From Saccoglossus kowalevskii (lineage: Eukaryota; Hemichordata; Enteropneusta; Harrimaniidae), in the NCBI RefSeq assembly GCF_000003605.2, contig NW_003109084.1:298569-360049 (forward strand): DNA of 61,481 nt. Reading direction: 5' to 3'. Shown here piece by piece: positions 1 through 14,600 of the stretch; the first letter of the stretch is position 1, and each line of letters begins with the position of its first letter. The notes below the pieces were generated by a model. The model had not been told where the DNA came from. It made no database searches and saw only the letters and a list, made by a program, of their open reading frames with translations. The position numbers and the translations under genes are program-made.

Positions 1-3000
1 GATAAAATTATACTAAGCACTCAAAGTGATAATTCCCATTTATATGTGTCGGTGTCTCCCATAGATACATTATAATAACATACTCATTCATTATGGCACC
101 ATTATTTTAGTCTACATTATGGGAATAACATTAATCAGATCAAGTTCAATTGATAAACTTATACTACCATGAGACACTCCCATAGATGCAATGGTATTTC
201 CCGGTACGTTTCTCATATGCTCGATCGGTGAAGCTACTACTGTGTATTTCTACTACGAGACGAGACACGAAACTACATTCTGAAAACAATCGTACAGTGA
301 AGTGATGTATATTTCAATCAGATTGTTGAGATATGGTGTTAAATGTGTTTCGGAAAAAACGATGTTAGTATATATACGTCGTGCGTTTTGATGCGGATGC
401 TGTAATGTGCAAACCAGACGTGTCAAGAAGAGACAGGCCCTTCCACTGAGAAAAAAAAGACACAAAACAAATTTGATCTCCATACCACGGACCGATTAAC
501 TGCATCGTCTAAAATTCACGTAACGTAATAGTTACGTAACAGGTAGAAATAAGTTAAGACGTAAATGTGTTCTTTGTTTTGACAGACAGATTATTTCAAT
601 TGTTAATGGAGAATATAAAACCGTGTAAAAAGGGCGCATTTTGCTCTACATATCCACGAACGCCTCTGCCCTAAATGAGTGAAAATAAAAATGGTATGTA
701 AGTGTACAGTTCAGGGTGATATCAATCGTGTGTGTCTATACATCTTTGACAAAATTGACAGCTATTTTAATCCTGGCTTAAAATCAACATTACGGCTTAT
801 CGTTAAGACAACGTGATTGACATAACAAAAACAAGCTTAAGATAACATGTGCAAATTTGATTCGGCTTTGATTGTAAAGTAACTGAAATATTAGCAAATG
901 CAGCTGTTCAAAGAGAGTAAAATGTCTAATGCATTCCTCCCAAAATTTAAATCGAAAAATCACTTGCCGCGATGCACTAAAAACGTTCCCCGTTATCAAT
1001 TTGGTGATCTGACCTCAAGAGGGCGGGCTATATACAATCCACGCCACAAGTGTAATCACGATCGCGTCGCACGCATAGCAAACAACACCAGGGTTGTCAA
1101 AGCGTTGGGTAAACAAATTCCACCGATATAATCTCGGGTTTCTGAGTTCAAACTGCGCGTATTGATTGCCAGAAAGGCAGAACAATACCACAGGGTAAGA
1201 CGAGTATGCGATACGGGCCGAATATTGTATATTGGTTCCCATCGGGATTTCGATGACCTAGGAATGACTGATGGTGGTTTGTGTAAGTGTATCTGAAATG
1301 ACTCCACACACAGGTATTGACAAACTATTTAGTTACCAAACGTTGATTTAACAAAAATAAAACATGCCCGTTTTCAACAGTCACTAAACGACGTTGCACG
1401 ACACACATGCGTATAACGAACACAACAAAATGACATTTAATAAAATGTACGCTGTTATGTTTGAACTTTTTAGAAGAAAAGGTGTGCACGAATATATGAC
1501 ACATAAACAACATTTGCATTCGTAAATTTTAAAAAATACGAACGAAGTTTATTATGCCAATACATTAAAACTTTGGTAATGTAGTGTTATCGGCGTTCCG
1601 TGGTGGCGCCAGGACCGCTGACAAACTACATGGTTGTCACCATAAATAGTACCAGCGGATCGATATCTCGATAATGTTCGGAGCCGAGTCCATTCGCAGT
1701 CTGTTGTAAATCTTCTTAAAGAACAACCAAACTACCGAATGAATAGACACCGAATCTAGTAGTATTTATTTTGACTATTTTTTTACTTGCTTGCTTAAAA
1801 AAACGAAAAACAAAATTAAAACACACACACACACACAAAAAAAAAGGTCGTAGACCATGCATTTATACGGAAATGTGACCACCCTGAACTGTGAATAAAA
1901 TTTAATTATTGTATTATTAAAAAAAAACTACAAAGATAATGAAATCAGAAAATGACTATATTGTTCAAACTGTTAATAGCACATGTGGGTCGTGAAATGT
2001 AATCACTGCAGCCTACGGTCATCCGGTGTGTTCATATGCGACAGTCGTCTCTCCCAAGGCGGGGATAATATGCAGCAGTAAGACATCCTGGTAAACAAAC
2101 TATAACCTACCCAGTACAGAAACAATAGAAATGGACATTCCAGCATCTGGGAGTGGGAGAAACCTACAGGAGCTGGTGCTGTGCAAATCACACATGATCA
2201 ACTATAGACTATAGACAAGTCTGCGGATAATGTTACGATTAACGAATGCGAATAATAAGCGGAAAGTCACGTACTTATACCATGGAACTATAAACCTAGT
2301 TCCATGCTTATACAGAACGCGTCGGTCGCAAGTTCCGCTATATAAAACCATGGAACTATAAACCCATGATAAAACCAAAATTATTTTGACGCACGGAAAA
2401 TCAAGTTTAATGAGATCAGAGCGATTTTTTTCGCTATTCAGGGCGAAATTTGACATTCACGCTCCTAAATTTTAATGTTTTCGGCTATTCTGGTGGCCCC
2501 CTTAATATCGTGGAAGTGAGATAATGGATAGCTCCCACACCCATTACAACAAACAGTCATGCCTTTTTTCTTCATATTGTATTTATTTTTCCAGAGTTCA
2601 TTGTCTGTTTTCTTTTGATGCGGGTGCTGTCGCGGTTGCTGTTTCCTTTGCGACAATTCAGTCAGAACAAACTTGAAAAATCACAAAATAAACACGGATA
2701 CACAGTTCGGCAAATGCTATACAACTATTTTAACAATAGTGGACACATTGTAGAAAACAGTGGTCGAGAAAGACGCTAACTTCTTTTCTGCCATCAAAAC
2801 GGAACACACTTACTAACACATAGAGTCGCGTTCCACAGTTCGCGAGTTGACAGCGTAAAGTTTTATAATGATCACACATTGTCTAAAGCATTATTTTAAT
2901 TTAAAAGTGAACAAAAGAAGAAAGAGTATCCGTAGGAAAATCGCGTTCATTGTATTTGTTCCAATGCAAACCCAAAGAGTAAAACGGTGTTGTATGTGCG

Positions 3001-3049
3001 ATATACAGGTAGCCGAATGATTGACGGGACATAACGTAAACGTGTCATT
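1..3049. other. Intergenic DNA upstream of the Fat4-like gene
   Basis: I see no convincing gene here. Open frames are short (under 85 codons), lack recognisable domains, and overlap one another on both strands. There is a short (CA)n tract with an A-run at about 1820-1846. A 17-bp direct repeat, ccatggaactataaacc, occurs at 2280-2296 and 2348-2364, with a partial inverted copy (ctagttccatg) between them. Distal regulatory DNA of the downstream gene could lie here, but nothing specific can be read. Confidence 0.6.
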
Positions 3050-3089
3050 GATTGGACTATAGGGTGACTGACGTCATAAGGCCACGCCC
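3050..3089 (+). promoter_or_regulatory. Probable proximal promoter: CCAAT, CRE and CACC boxes
   Basis: Within 40 bases lie an inverted CCAAT box (GATTGG, 3050-3055), a perfect CRE palindrome (TGACGTCA, 3069-3076) and a KLF/Sp-type CACC box (ccacgccc, around 3082-3089). They sit about 400 bases before the Fat4-like start codon. NF-Y, CREB/ATF and KLF sites commonly cluster in TATA-less promoters. A splice-acceptor-like tttttcag ends at 3156, so an unseen 5' non-coding exon is possible. The motifs are seen; promoter function is inferred. Confidence 0.4.
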
Positions 3090-3482
3090 ATTAATGAACT
3101 ACTGATTACTCGCTATTGTACAAACTGTGGGTAAAAAAATGTTGGTTATTTTTCAGGTAGTGAGCACGCTGGTGTAGGGTTCTAATTTTACTTTCCGTCT
3201 GCTTATTTTACACTAGGAACTCATATGGAACTGAGGTAAACCGACTCATGAACATATCGAGCAACGTACCGGAGATATTCGTGGAGATCTAGATATGCGA
3301 TTGTGGACTTTGAACCGGTCGATCGATGGTAACGACATCAGTGTTGTCACTTTGTAAACGAACCAACATGGTTGCCCGTGAATATCGCCTCCAACTTTAC
3401 ACTACTGTTTACCGGGATATTTTGAAAAAACACAGTGGCTGATCACCGACTGTAATTGAGCGTGGCAGTGTAAGGTCACAAA

Positions 3483-6400
3483 ATGGTACCATCGAGGCTA
3501 TTGCAGCTTGTATTCGTGGCGTTTCTGCTCCGACTTTCTGCATTGTCGACAGCCGAGGACGACCCACTGAATCGTGCAGTGGAGCGAGCTAATTTCAACA
3601 TTGACGAAGGCCAGCCACCGGGATCCTTTGTAGGTGCCATCTCAACTCGTCCTGGATTTACGTACAGATTTAGCGAAGAGTCTGAGTATTTTAGTATAGA
3701 CAGTATCAGCGGGGAAATACGGACAAAAGCAACAATTGACCGAGAATCTTTGAGTAGCGATTTACTCTCGTACGTTGTATTCTCTAGCGAGCCAACTTAC
3801 CCAATCGAGGTACGGATTACCGTTGACGATATCAACGATAACTCGCCTAATTTTCCAGAATCTCGCATCTATGTCTCCTTCTCTGAAAGTGCGAGGACAG
3901 GTACGTCTGTTATTCTAGACACTGCGACAGATCTCGACTCGGGTTCGTACGGAATAACAGAGAATTATGCTATTGTCGGCGGGAATACTGACGACGAGTT
4001 ATTTCGACTGGTTGTGACAACAAATCCAAGCGGAGCTGCTGCTTTCCTGCACGTTGTAACAACCCATACACTAGACCGAGAAGCACAGGACTTTTACCAA
4101 CTGAACATTTCGGCGCAAGATGGAGGTATTCCACCACGATTTGGATTTCTTTTAGTGGATATAACTATTCGCGACGCAAATGACAATCCGCCTGTTTTCG
4201 ACCCGAGCGAGTATGAAGTTAGCTTGATCGAGAGTATAGAACCAGATACGCTTGTACTCACAGTTCGCGCAACTGATAGGGACATTGGCGAAAACGCTGA
4301 AATTATTTACTTTCTAGATGAGAGAGAGGACTTGTTTACTATTCATCCTTCAACTGGCGAGATCAGGACGTTGAGAGAACTTGATTTTGAATCAAATGAG
4401 ATTTACACAGTGACAGTGGAGGCGAAAGATAAGGGTAATCCTACCCAGTATGGCAGGGCATACGTCCATGTCAGATTGCTGGATGAAAATGACCATTCTC
4501 CTGTTATAACATTTCGATTTATACCAAGCAGTGAGACTGTTGCCAAGGTGGCAGAGGAAACAGCAGTTGGGACAATTATTGCTATTGCCACGGTAACAGA
4601 TGAGGATGAGGGTCTCAATGGGCAAACGAGTATCCAGATTACAAGAGGAAATGAACAAGAACATTTTCGAATTTATCCGTTAGCCAGTTTGTATGCAATT
4701 CAGGTGGCAGCTAGTTTAGACCGTGAGCGAATTTCACAGTATAATTTGACATTTTTTGTTAAAGACTTTGGTAGTCCACCTCGTTATACGTTTGCCTATC
4801 TAATCATTTATGTTACGGATGCAAATGATCACGCACCCGAATTTGAGTATGAACAGTATGAAGTCACGCTCAGTGAAGATTTACCTAGCGGGAGTTTTGT
4901 GGAGAGTCTGACAGCCACCGATGAGGATGCAGATTTAAATGCGCAGATATTTTATCGTATCACAGAAGGAAATGATCTTGATTGGTTTGAAATCGATGAA
5001 AACACTGGACTTATTACAACAAAAAGTGCCTTAGACAGAGAAATTGCCAGTAGAATTGTATTGAACATTACAGCTCAAGATCAAGGTGCTACACAACATT
5101 TAGCAGAAACTCACATCATTATCAATATTGCAGATGAGAATGACGATGCGCCGACTTTCGTCATTACCAGTTATAATGTGACAATAATGGAAAATTTCAC
5201 TCCACCTAGGGAAGTAGTTATCGTGTCTGCAACTGACATGGATTCCGGTGTAAATGGTGAAGTGTCATACACTTTGGCTGATCATGTGGAAATGGATTAT
5301 CCTGGAGTCTTCACCATTATTGAAAATACAGGGAAAATCATGACTCTGGTTACATTTGATCGGGAAACCATACCTGAGTATACCCTATCTGTTATAGCGA
5401 CAGATGGAGGTGTGCTACCGCGGTCTTCCACTACGCAAGTCAACTTAAAAGTTGGCGATTTAAATGACAATTCCCCAATATTTTACCCGGTTAATTACTA
5501 TGGAGAAATTGATGAAAACCAGCCAGCGGGTACAACAGTCAAACATGGGCAAGTGAGTGCCACAGATTTAGATTTTGGAAGCTATGGTAGAGTTGCGTAT
5601 ACCATTATACAAGGAAATTCAGATGGTCGTTTTAGTATTGATAGAAACAGTGGAGTCATTATCGCAACAACTTCGTTGGACAGAGAACAAAAGAATTCAT
5701 ATCAGCTGATTATAAATGCACAAGACGACGGTGGTCGCAGTGCCATTCCATACGCAACAGTCCATATCACAGTGGTTGATATACTAGACAATCCACCACA
5801 ATTTGACAAACTTGGTTACACTTTTGAGTTTTTTGAAAATGTTGCTTTAGGACACTCAGTCGGTAGAGTGAGTGCTAGCACAGGAGATCAAAGTTCGATT
5901 CTTTCCTATGCAATTTCGTCAGGCGATAGAGATAATGTCTTCCAAATTGACTCAGTTTCTGGGGAAATTACGACCGCTAAGGAAATTGATCGTGAAGTTA
6001 CTCCTTTTTATCAACTCACTGTCATTGTGAATGGTGGGCCAGTAGTTGGGCAAACACTTGTGAATATCACTATTTCAGATAAAAATGACAACTCGCCTGA
6101 ATTTCCCCAACCCATGATCACTACGGCAGTTGTCGAGAACTGGTCTGTGGGACACGAAGTACAACAAATACATGCCACAGACAGAGATGATGGGCCGAAC
6201 GGACAAATTGTATATGAACTTCTCCGAAATCCTGATCAGAAATTTCGTATTGATGAAACTACAGGATGGATTTATCTAAATTTACCAGTTGACAGCTCAG
6301 TGAGAACATATTATTTACAGGTACTGGTGACGGATTTTGGAGTACCACAACTTTCATCCATCCTCAACGTCACTGTTGAAGTTCGTGATATCAATGACCA

Positions 6401-8612
6401 TTCGCCAGTGTTTGTACAGACTCGCTATCAAACTGACATTATTGAGTCTATTTCGCGGAACACCCAATTTTTTCAAGTTTCAGCCACGGACCAAGATCTA
6501 GGGCAAAATGGACTTGTTACCTATAGTGTAACTCAAGGAAACACAGAAAATAAATTTGGCATTTTCCCAGATGGCAATTTGTATGTAAAAAATGCTCTTG
6601 ACCGAGAAAACACTGATATTTACACTATTACAGTAGTTGCCAGTGATAATGGCGTCCCACAGCGAAGTTCTTCAGCCGTTGTTACTATACATGTTTTAGA
6701 TGCTAACGATAACCGACCTTTATTTAACCTTCAAGATTATAGTTTCTTTTTATTGGAGGAGCTGTCGCCAAATGTGTATGTTGGTAAAGTAACGGCTACT
6801 GACGCGGATATTGGAAGAAACGCAGAATTGTCATATCGCTTCACTGAAACACAGACTGATTTTGTTATTAACCCGCAGAATGGAGAAATCAGAAGCGCTA
6901 AAACTTTTGATCGCGAACAGCTAATTCGAGACTCACTAGACACATTGTTTGAATTTGATGTAACTGTTGTGGATGGAGGCGTGTCACCGCTAGAAGACCA
7001 TGCCCATATTATGGTTTACATTTCTGATGTAAATGATAACGCCCCGCAGTTTCATTTGTCGTACTATTCAGCGTCTATCTCTGAAACAGCAATGAATAAC
7101 ACACCAGTTGTACATGCTGCTGCTACCGATCCTGACGCTGGAGAAAATGCGAGAATAACTTATTACATAACGGACGGTAATGAAGGTAATCAATTTCACA
7201 TCAACCCATCAACTGGTCAGATAACTTTAATCGGTGTCTTGGATCGAGAGGCCGTACCCCAATATATTTTGACTGTCTCTGCAGTGGATCATGGTACACC
7301 GCAGCTACTGAGTACAACCACGCAAGTTGTTATTACCGTACTAGACGAAAATGACAATGCACCCGTATTTGCACAGTCCGCGAGATCAGTTGATGTGGCC
7401 GAAACCCTTGAAGTCGGTGAACTTATCACCATTGTTAGTGCTTCTGATCAAGATATCGATCAAAATGCATTGATTAATTACATCATAACTGGCGGAAATA
7501 CGTACGAGACATTCCGTATTGATCAAGACTCTGGATATTTATATTTGGCCAAACCACTGGATTACGAAACGCGAAACTATTACGAACTCAGCATCACTGC
7601 CCGTGATAATGGCAGATCACCGCTCACAGACACGATTAAATTTGAAATTCATATTCGCGATACAAATGATAACGCGCCTGTTTTCACAATCAGTTCTATT
7701 ATACATCAAGTCACTGAAGGTGTTGAGATTGGTACAGATCTAATTGCTGTCACTGCGACAGACCCAGATTCTGACATCAACGGCGACATTGTCTATTCCA
7801 TCACTACCCAAGAACCTCCTGGAGAGCACTTCTCCATTCATCCAATCAGTGGCATGATTTCTACTTCCGCTGAGATTGACCGCGAAGATCTGCCCAACGG
7901 AATGTTTGAAATTGTTGTCATGGCAAAGGATCAAGCCATACCAGTATCTAATCGGAAATCTGCTACTAAGCGAGTGACAATTATGGTGCTAGATATCAAC
8001 GATAATGCACCAGTGTTTGTATCTCAAAATGCTGCAACTATAATGGAATCCACCTTAACTGGAGCTGATGTTACCACGGTAACAGCTGTGGATCCAGATG
8101 CTGGTTCCAATGGGGAAGTTTCATATTCCCTGTCAGAAAGTGTGAACAATCCATTTTCTATTCATGAAACTACTGGGAAACTGACATTATCCGGATACTT
8201 GCTCTCTTCCAGACTGGTGTACCCGCTGACAGTTATTGCTACAGACCATGGTAGTGACAGGAAATCTAGTTCTTTCTTGTTAAACGTCATCATCACTAGT
8301 ATTGCTAACTCGGGAGCTATTTTCACAAAAAGCTTGTATACCGCTAATGTATATGAAAATTCACCTATTGGAACCAGTATGATTAGGATTACGGCGAGCT
8401 ATCCGACCAATCACAATGCAGATATTGAGTATTACATCACATCTATTATGTCAGGAAATAAACGTAGCGGACGAGACTTTGTGGTTGATAAACAAACCGG
8501 AGAAATTACAGTTGGCAATGAACTTGACCGTGAGGCTGGGAATACTTTATATAATATAGTTGCCTACGCAGTGGATATGACTGCTTCCACACCGCAGACA
8601 AGAAGCACCCAG
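3483..8612 (+). CDS. FAT4: Fat4-like exon 1: signal peptide, EC1-EC15, most of EC16
   Basis: This single uninterrupted exon of 5130 nt encodes residues 1-1710 and ends in phase 0 at CAG|gtaaga. The start MVPSRLLQLVFVAFLLRL is a signal peptide, with likely cleavage near A24-E26. Cadherin repeats follow at about 105-residue spacing, each ending in a DxNDNxP linker: DINDNSP, DANDNPP, DENDHSP, DANDHAP, DENDDAP and so on. EC15 ends in a degenerate linker (ITSIANSGAIF, about residues 1604-1613) that lacks the calcium ligands. EC7 has DILDNPP. The open frame runs on for 41 codons past the donor to a stop inside the intron, so reading it as one ORF overstates the exon. In Fat/FAT4 the first four repeats contact Dachsous. 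Confidence 0.95.
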
Positions 8613-11600
8613 GTAAGACATTATTTTCTTGGATTTGAAATAACTTATTATGTTGTAAAAAATTGGTCTCCAGAACAGATGTCATTTAAACAAGTGTTTC
8701 TTTTTTTGCACCATGCTAATTACATGTATGTGCATTAGCTTATGAAATTGACAAATTTATAAATTTCTTGCCAAAAAGTAGTAGAAAATTGATAAATTTA
8801 TCTGTTTTCAAATGTGCAAATTTCTAGATTTTAAGAAACACTTGTTTTAATAATTTTATATGAATTTAATCATGTCATGTAATCATGACAAGTAACTGAT
8901 GAAATTAACACAACACTATTTGTTCAGTCAATTGTCTTTGTGTTCTAAGCTTTCACACAGTTAACTTCGGTATGTCGTCGCCATTGATTGTACATAACAC
9001 ACCTGAGTAAAGTTCACTCATAGACAGGAACCCCAATATAAAATACCAACAAACAAACATGGACTCTACTCCAGGTCAAATATAGACTTTTAAACCATAT
9101 AAATTTGGTCAATTATTTGTACATGTGGCACAACCCTTTTCATTGAGTTTGATTCCAGGTTTGGAAATCAGTCAACTAAATCAAGTTGCGTATTTTAATG
9201 TAACATTTGTCTGTGATCAGGTTTTTAAAAAACACTAAATACCTGAAATGCGATAATTAAAATCCTGTAATGTCTTATAGCCGAGTAAGGTATCAAACAA
9301 TATAGGGGCAAAGTACATTGTACATGTGTGTGTGTTTTGAAAATAGAACTAATAATATCAACATTACTAGATCATATGTTACATGTAGTTAGTGATTACA
9401 TTTTTTTTGAATGATATCATTCACCTCACTGTGGAATGGCTTTATAGGTGTTTTATTATGTTGTGGTTATATACCATACGTCACTGCTACCAAAATGGCG
9501 CCTTGTCTTTTTAAATGTTAGCTGACACTTTCTTCTCCCGACCTAGTTCAGAAAACTGTTCGTGGTTTTGCACGTAGTCGTGTAGAAAATTACAATACAG
9601 TTCTAGCTGTCTGTCTGGACCACCTGTTTTGGAGTTTGGGTACACCTCTTCCTCAGAGGCATTCACACATTGGCCATAAATATTCAACATTGGCATCGTT
9701 GTCGGTCCATGGTTTTGGCACGTAGTGATTATTAAACGATAGTAAAATTATATAAACTTATCTTTGACCATGATTCATTATTCAACAATCATATAATGAT
9801 ATAATTTTGGTATTTTTTGTTGGCTGCATCAACCTTATGTACTTGACTGTTGCGGGGTATTCTAATTTAAACTTTAAAAAGTCTCCTTCAGATTTGTTAT
9901 TGTTTGCCTCCTACAATTGCAATATTAATTGGAGTAAAGAACCAGTGCCGTAATGTCATTGCAACTACACTCCATGTGAGAGATTGAAATTCTCCTCATA
10001 TTGTTCATTGTCAACCATGCAGAACAACATCGCAGAGGCCTGTCCTCTTTCCCTTCATTCCCTGTTGCATGTTGGCTTGTCAGTTCGAGGTTCAGTTCCC
10101 CATTCGGCATGGCTGCCTCTACCATGGCTGAAACTTGTCACAGAGGCAAGCAGCGTGAACGCAAGAAACATTTGTATTGTTGATGCCAACTGAAGTCAAC
10201 TTACGTGTTGCTTAGGGTGCACATATAGCGACTAGCTACTGGGGTATGTTTTGCAAACACATCACTATGGAAAATGATTCCTTAGGAGATGCTCTTAGTT
10301 ATTTCCCGGCAGCGTTTTTTTTTTTTTTTTTTTTTTTTTACAAGATGTGTTTCTTGTTTCGTAAGGAGTTAAATTTGTCCTGGATGTATGAGAGCGTGTT
10401 TCTTAGCAGTAAACAGAACTGTTTAACCCACTTGCATTTCAAAACAAAGGCTTGAATTTCTTTTTAGCTTTCACTATTTGAACAATTTGCTAGTCAGGCT
10501 ACCAAATTTCTTACTGCTAAAGAAGTGAGGTTTTTAAGCTAAGTGCTTTTTGTCTATTGTTGACTTGCATACTATCTCGTTACAAATTTACTGGGTTTGA
10601 TCATCGCTTAGTTTTTTTTGTTAGTGGACAGAGCAACTAAATGGCTTCATGGTTGCAGGCGCCCATGTGAAAATCCGTGTGTGTTTGGGGAAGGGGGTGG
10701 GGGTGTTCATGAAAGGTATCTGGGCTAATAGAGCTGGACTGTTGTTGATTGCATGGTTGAAACCCTGTTGTTCACACATGTATGAGGAAGTTATCCAAAT
10801 ACTGTTGTGGGTTTAGTTTTAATAAAGCAAGAATTCTCTTTCACCGTGGATGACTATTCCTGTACTTTTTCTTGTTTTGCTCAACAATGGTACAAAATAA
10901 AAAGAGGATAAAAACATTTTATTTTGTGTGAAGAGAATGTCAGAATGAAAAGAAAACAAGACAAAAGTAGGCTTAAAGTGGTGTCAATCAGTCGATTCTT
11001 TGTGCGTGCATAATAGACTTGGCATCCAATTATCAGTAGGGGATGCCAAGACAAACGTATCTTGACTTGAAATTGGCCTTTGCCAAAAAACTCACTCAAT
11101 TGTTGTACATTATTATAACACAATTTTGTGGTTCACAGGATTTTGTTGGACACAGCGACGTTGTTGGTTGCTGATTTAGTTGCATTAACCTAAGTTAATA
11201 TAAATTTGAAATTATATTTTTAATTAATGGCAACCATGTTTTGTTCATTTTCAATATTTTTTGTTTTTCAGTACACATGAAATTGATTATGAAAAGCAAA
11301 TATTAAAACTTAAAGTCTTTTTTTTGTTATTTGTTCATTCATGTCAGGAATGGGAAAAGTGTTTGTAAAAAGCCGTTTTAAATTTTGGGTGTACATGACC
11401 ACAGCTGTTACCCTTGGAAACTGAAATAATGATAATAATATTTAAAGCCAATGCCAATCTTCTAATATATTCTGTCAATCAACAAGCTGAATGAATATAA
11501 TAACAAATCAGAATGGCTTCAGTGAATTTTAAAATGAAATAAGAACATGATTTTTACAACATGGCATTTGTTGTGATGCAAATCATTTAGCATTTTGGTC

Positions 11601-14600
11601 ACCGCTAATTTGCATAATTAGTTTGGATTGGGAAAGCAATTAACAAGTTACTGTTAATGGCTGTTTTAATTAATTCAGCTGGAAAGAAACTATAAACAAC
11701 TTAGCTTTTGTCTTCAAATAAAATCCCTTACTGAATTAAGACTAAAAAGTTAATTGGAAAACAGAAAAAAGTTTGCCGGCAAGTCTTTCAACTTTTGTTT
11801 GCCTCAAAGCAAGGGAATGTTTAGCAAAACAAAATAACAAATTTGCTGACCGGATGTGTATGGTGTGCTAGGGTACTTAAAAATAATACTGCATCCAAAA
11901 AGAAAATGCATTTTGTCATGAAAAAAATAGTTGAAATTTTTTCTCACTGAGTCGAGAAAGACTATGTCCTCTTGAAGTTAACGCACAATGTCAATAACAA
12001 TGCTATTCGAGGTCTTTGCTACTTGATGTGGAGTTACCACTTACCACTTGCTTTGCGCGTTCATTGAGAACAAACCTCCAAATATCACACATGTACATTA
12101 ACGCAAAGCATTGTGAAAGTCAAGGAATTCTACAGAAATTAGCCGTGTTTTACTTGAGTACTACAATAAACACCCTACAGGTGTGTTTGAGTGTGCTGAT
12201 CACAACCAACCTTATTGCTTTCATTTCTCGAAGGACATCGACTTTAAGTTTGATTAACATCGAGACTGAAAGTAAACTCGTTTGATACTTTTAGTATTGT
12301 ATTGTGCGCCAGAATTAGGGTGAAATGGACACCTCAGGTGTTACATTAATTATGTTTCCACTCCCTTTTCTCTCATTTGTTTTTACTGGCTATTGCTATT
12401 GTTCTTTTCTCTCCTTGAAATATATAAGATACACTTTAATTAAAATGATGGGCATCAATCAATATTGGGACGAACACTGAGTCTACTACACACATTAAAA
12501 AACAAAGAACAAAAAAAACATGACTGACAGAAATACTAGTCTGACTAAAATTTAAAAGACTGCACTGGAGCCAGAGAGTATGCCCCATTTCATTTAAATC
12601 AAGTCTTAGGAAATGAACACTAGTTTTCTCTGAGGGGGTCGTTGTTTTTACAAGGACTATTCATGGTAATTTGTGCAGCAGAATATTAAGAGCTCATAGT
12701 TGAACACTTGGTTTAGCTTGGTGGCTTCATTTATTTACCCCTGCTTGCAAATTGAACTCATCTTCCATGAAAGATAAAAGAAAAAGCAACTATAGAGAAC
12801 AGATATTGCAATTTGTAATAGCCAAGTATGAACTGAAGGTCAAGACATCTGTTAGGTGTCTCCTATTTATTTCTCTGATGCCAAAACAGTCTGTGTAGTG
12901 TCAAATATCAACACTCTATCCTATACTACTCAGATGCCATTCCTGGCCACTTGATACTAGAATTCAACATTTACATGAAGAGAAAGAAAAAACGAGAGGA
13001 AAGTAACAAAGGACACTGCTGCCATCATGTATATTTCACCACTTACATTGATAATACAAATGATAATACAGATCTCTTGTTAATATTTCAATCCACTGAA
13101 AAAATAATGCATATTTTTTATTCATTTTTTTTTATAATTGAGAAATCATCAATTAGTATAAATTTCCCTAATTAGTTCTGAAAAGCTCTAAAAGATCTCA
13201 CCTGAACTAAATAGAAACAGAAACGTACCAATTTTTTTCTCCCACACTTCCTACATTTTGTTTTTTAAGTTTCATTATTTCTGTGAGGTGAAATCTCCCT
13301 ATAACAACATTCTCTGCCTTGGAGTACCTGCAAAACGCAGTCAATCTAAACAGTCCCCCAATTCAGGCATAATACTGTACATGTTCATACAAAGAAATAA
13401 CAACTTTTTTCTTCGCTAAATTCTACATTGACATAATGCCCCATACAAATAACCTACTAGTATTTGCTGTTCTTTACTACTGTATGTTTGTTTACAATCA
13501 CTTTACTCTTGGTTTTAAGAATTCGTTGTCAGTGAACTTGGTAACATGTAAGATTACTAAACATTTTGAAAGTCTGTGATTTTTACGAGTAACCTGAGGG
13601 GTTCACTTAACCTTAAAGTCTTAGTAGATTTTCATACAGTGTCCTGAGTTTTTTTTTTTTTGGGCAGGGTATTTACTCAGTGGAAAGTGGCATGCAAAGT
13701 TGTATCAAATAACAATCCAGAGTTCAAATGTACACCAGCCTATGCATCGTTTTAGGGATTACCAAACATCTCCAGAGTGGGGGAGGTCCAAGGGAGGGGT
13801 TATGGAGCTAATCTGTAATAATTCCGGCTGCCCCCCTCAATTTATCATAGTCAGTGACTGATCACAATACAATTAATTATTACTTTCAAAAGGTATAATT
13901 GTGTGGTATAATGTGGAATACTTTATTTTCGCTGAAAAGGCTTTTTGGGCGTTTTGTATGGAATTTATTTTCACTGATTTTTGATGAGTTTAATGTGAAA
14001 TATAGGTAAAAAAAAGTATATTCGCCGGATTTTATTTTCACAGAATCATCCTTTCAGCGAAAATAGCGAAAATAAATTCCAAGCGAAAAAAAAGTATTCT
14101 ACAGTAATGCATACTCATTTCCCCTCACCGTCAACACTTTACTTTTCCAAACTGGATGACCTTATTTCCCATAATGACTTCCCAATATGATGCAGTTGGT
14201 TGTCCCCTAGGGGTTGGGTTGTAACTGACTCACTGGGTATTGCTTTACATCTACTCAGTTGGAATTCATAAAAAATCTGCTTCTTTATAAGAAAGACCTG
14301 AAATTCAATGTCCGTGGCTTGTTGTATGCAGAGAATCTGACCAATGTCCTTCAAATTAAGGCTGGAAGAAAATTAACTTAGACACTTTTCACACCTATAA
14401 GAACAGCATGTTACCATGGGAGATATGTGACATATGTCTTGATTTCCACCATGGTTAATGTACCTTTCACTGAGCCTTAGCTACTCGGCAAAAAAAATGC
14501 TTGCAATTAAATCTGAAATGAATTGTTTGAATTCAAACTATTATATTTGTCCGGTCACATTTGTCCCTCTCTCTTATTCGACTTGTAATCTGGCCGACCT

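Noticed and set aside
2465-2656. Minus-strand frame with KKGMTVCCNGCGSYPL, upstream of Fat4
   Set aside because: The cysteines looked suggestive, but spacing fits no zinc-binding family I know and there are no supporting splice sites.
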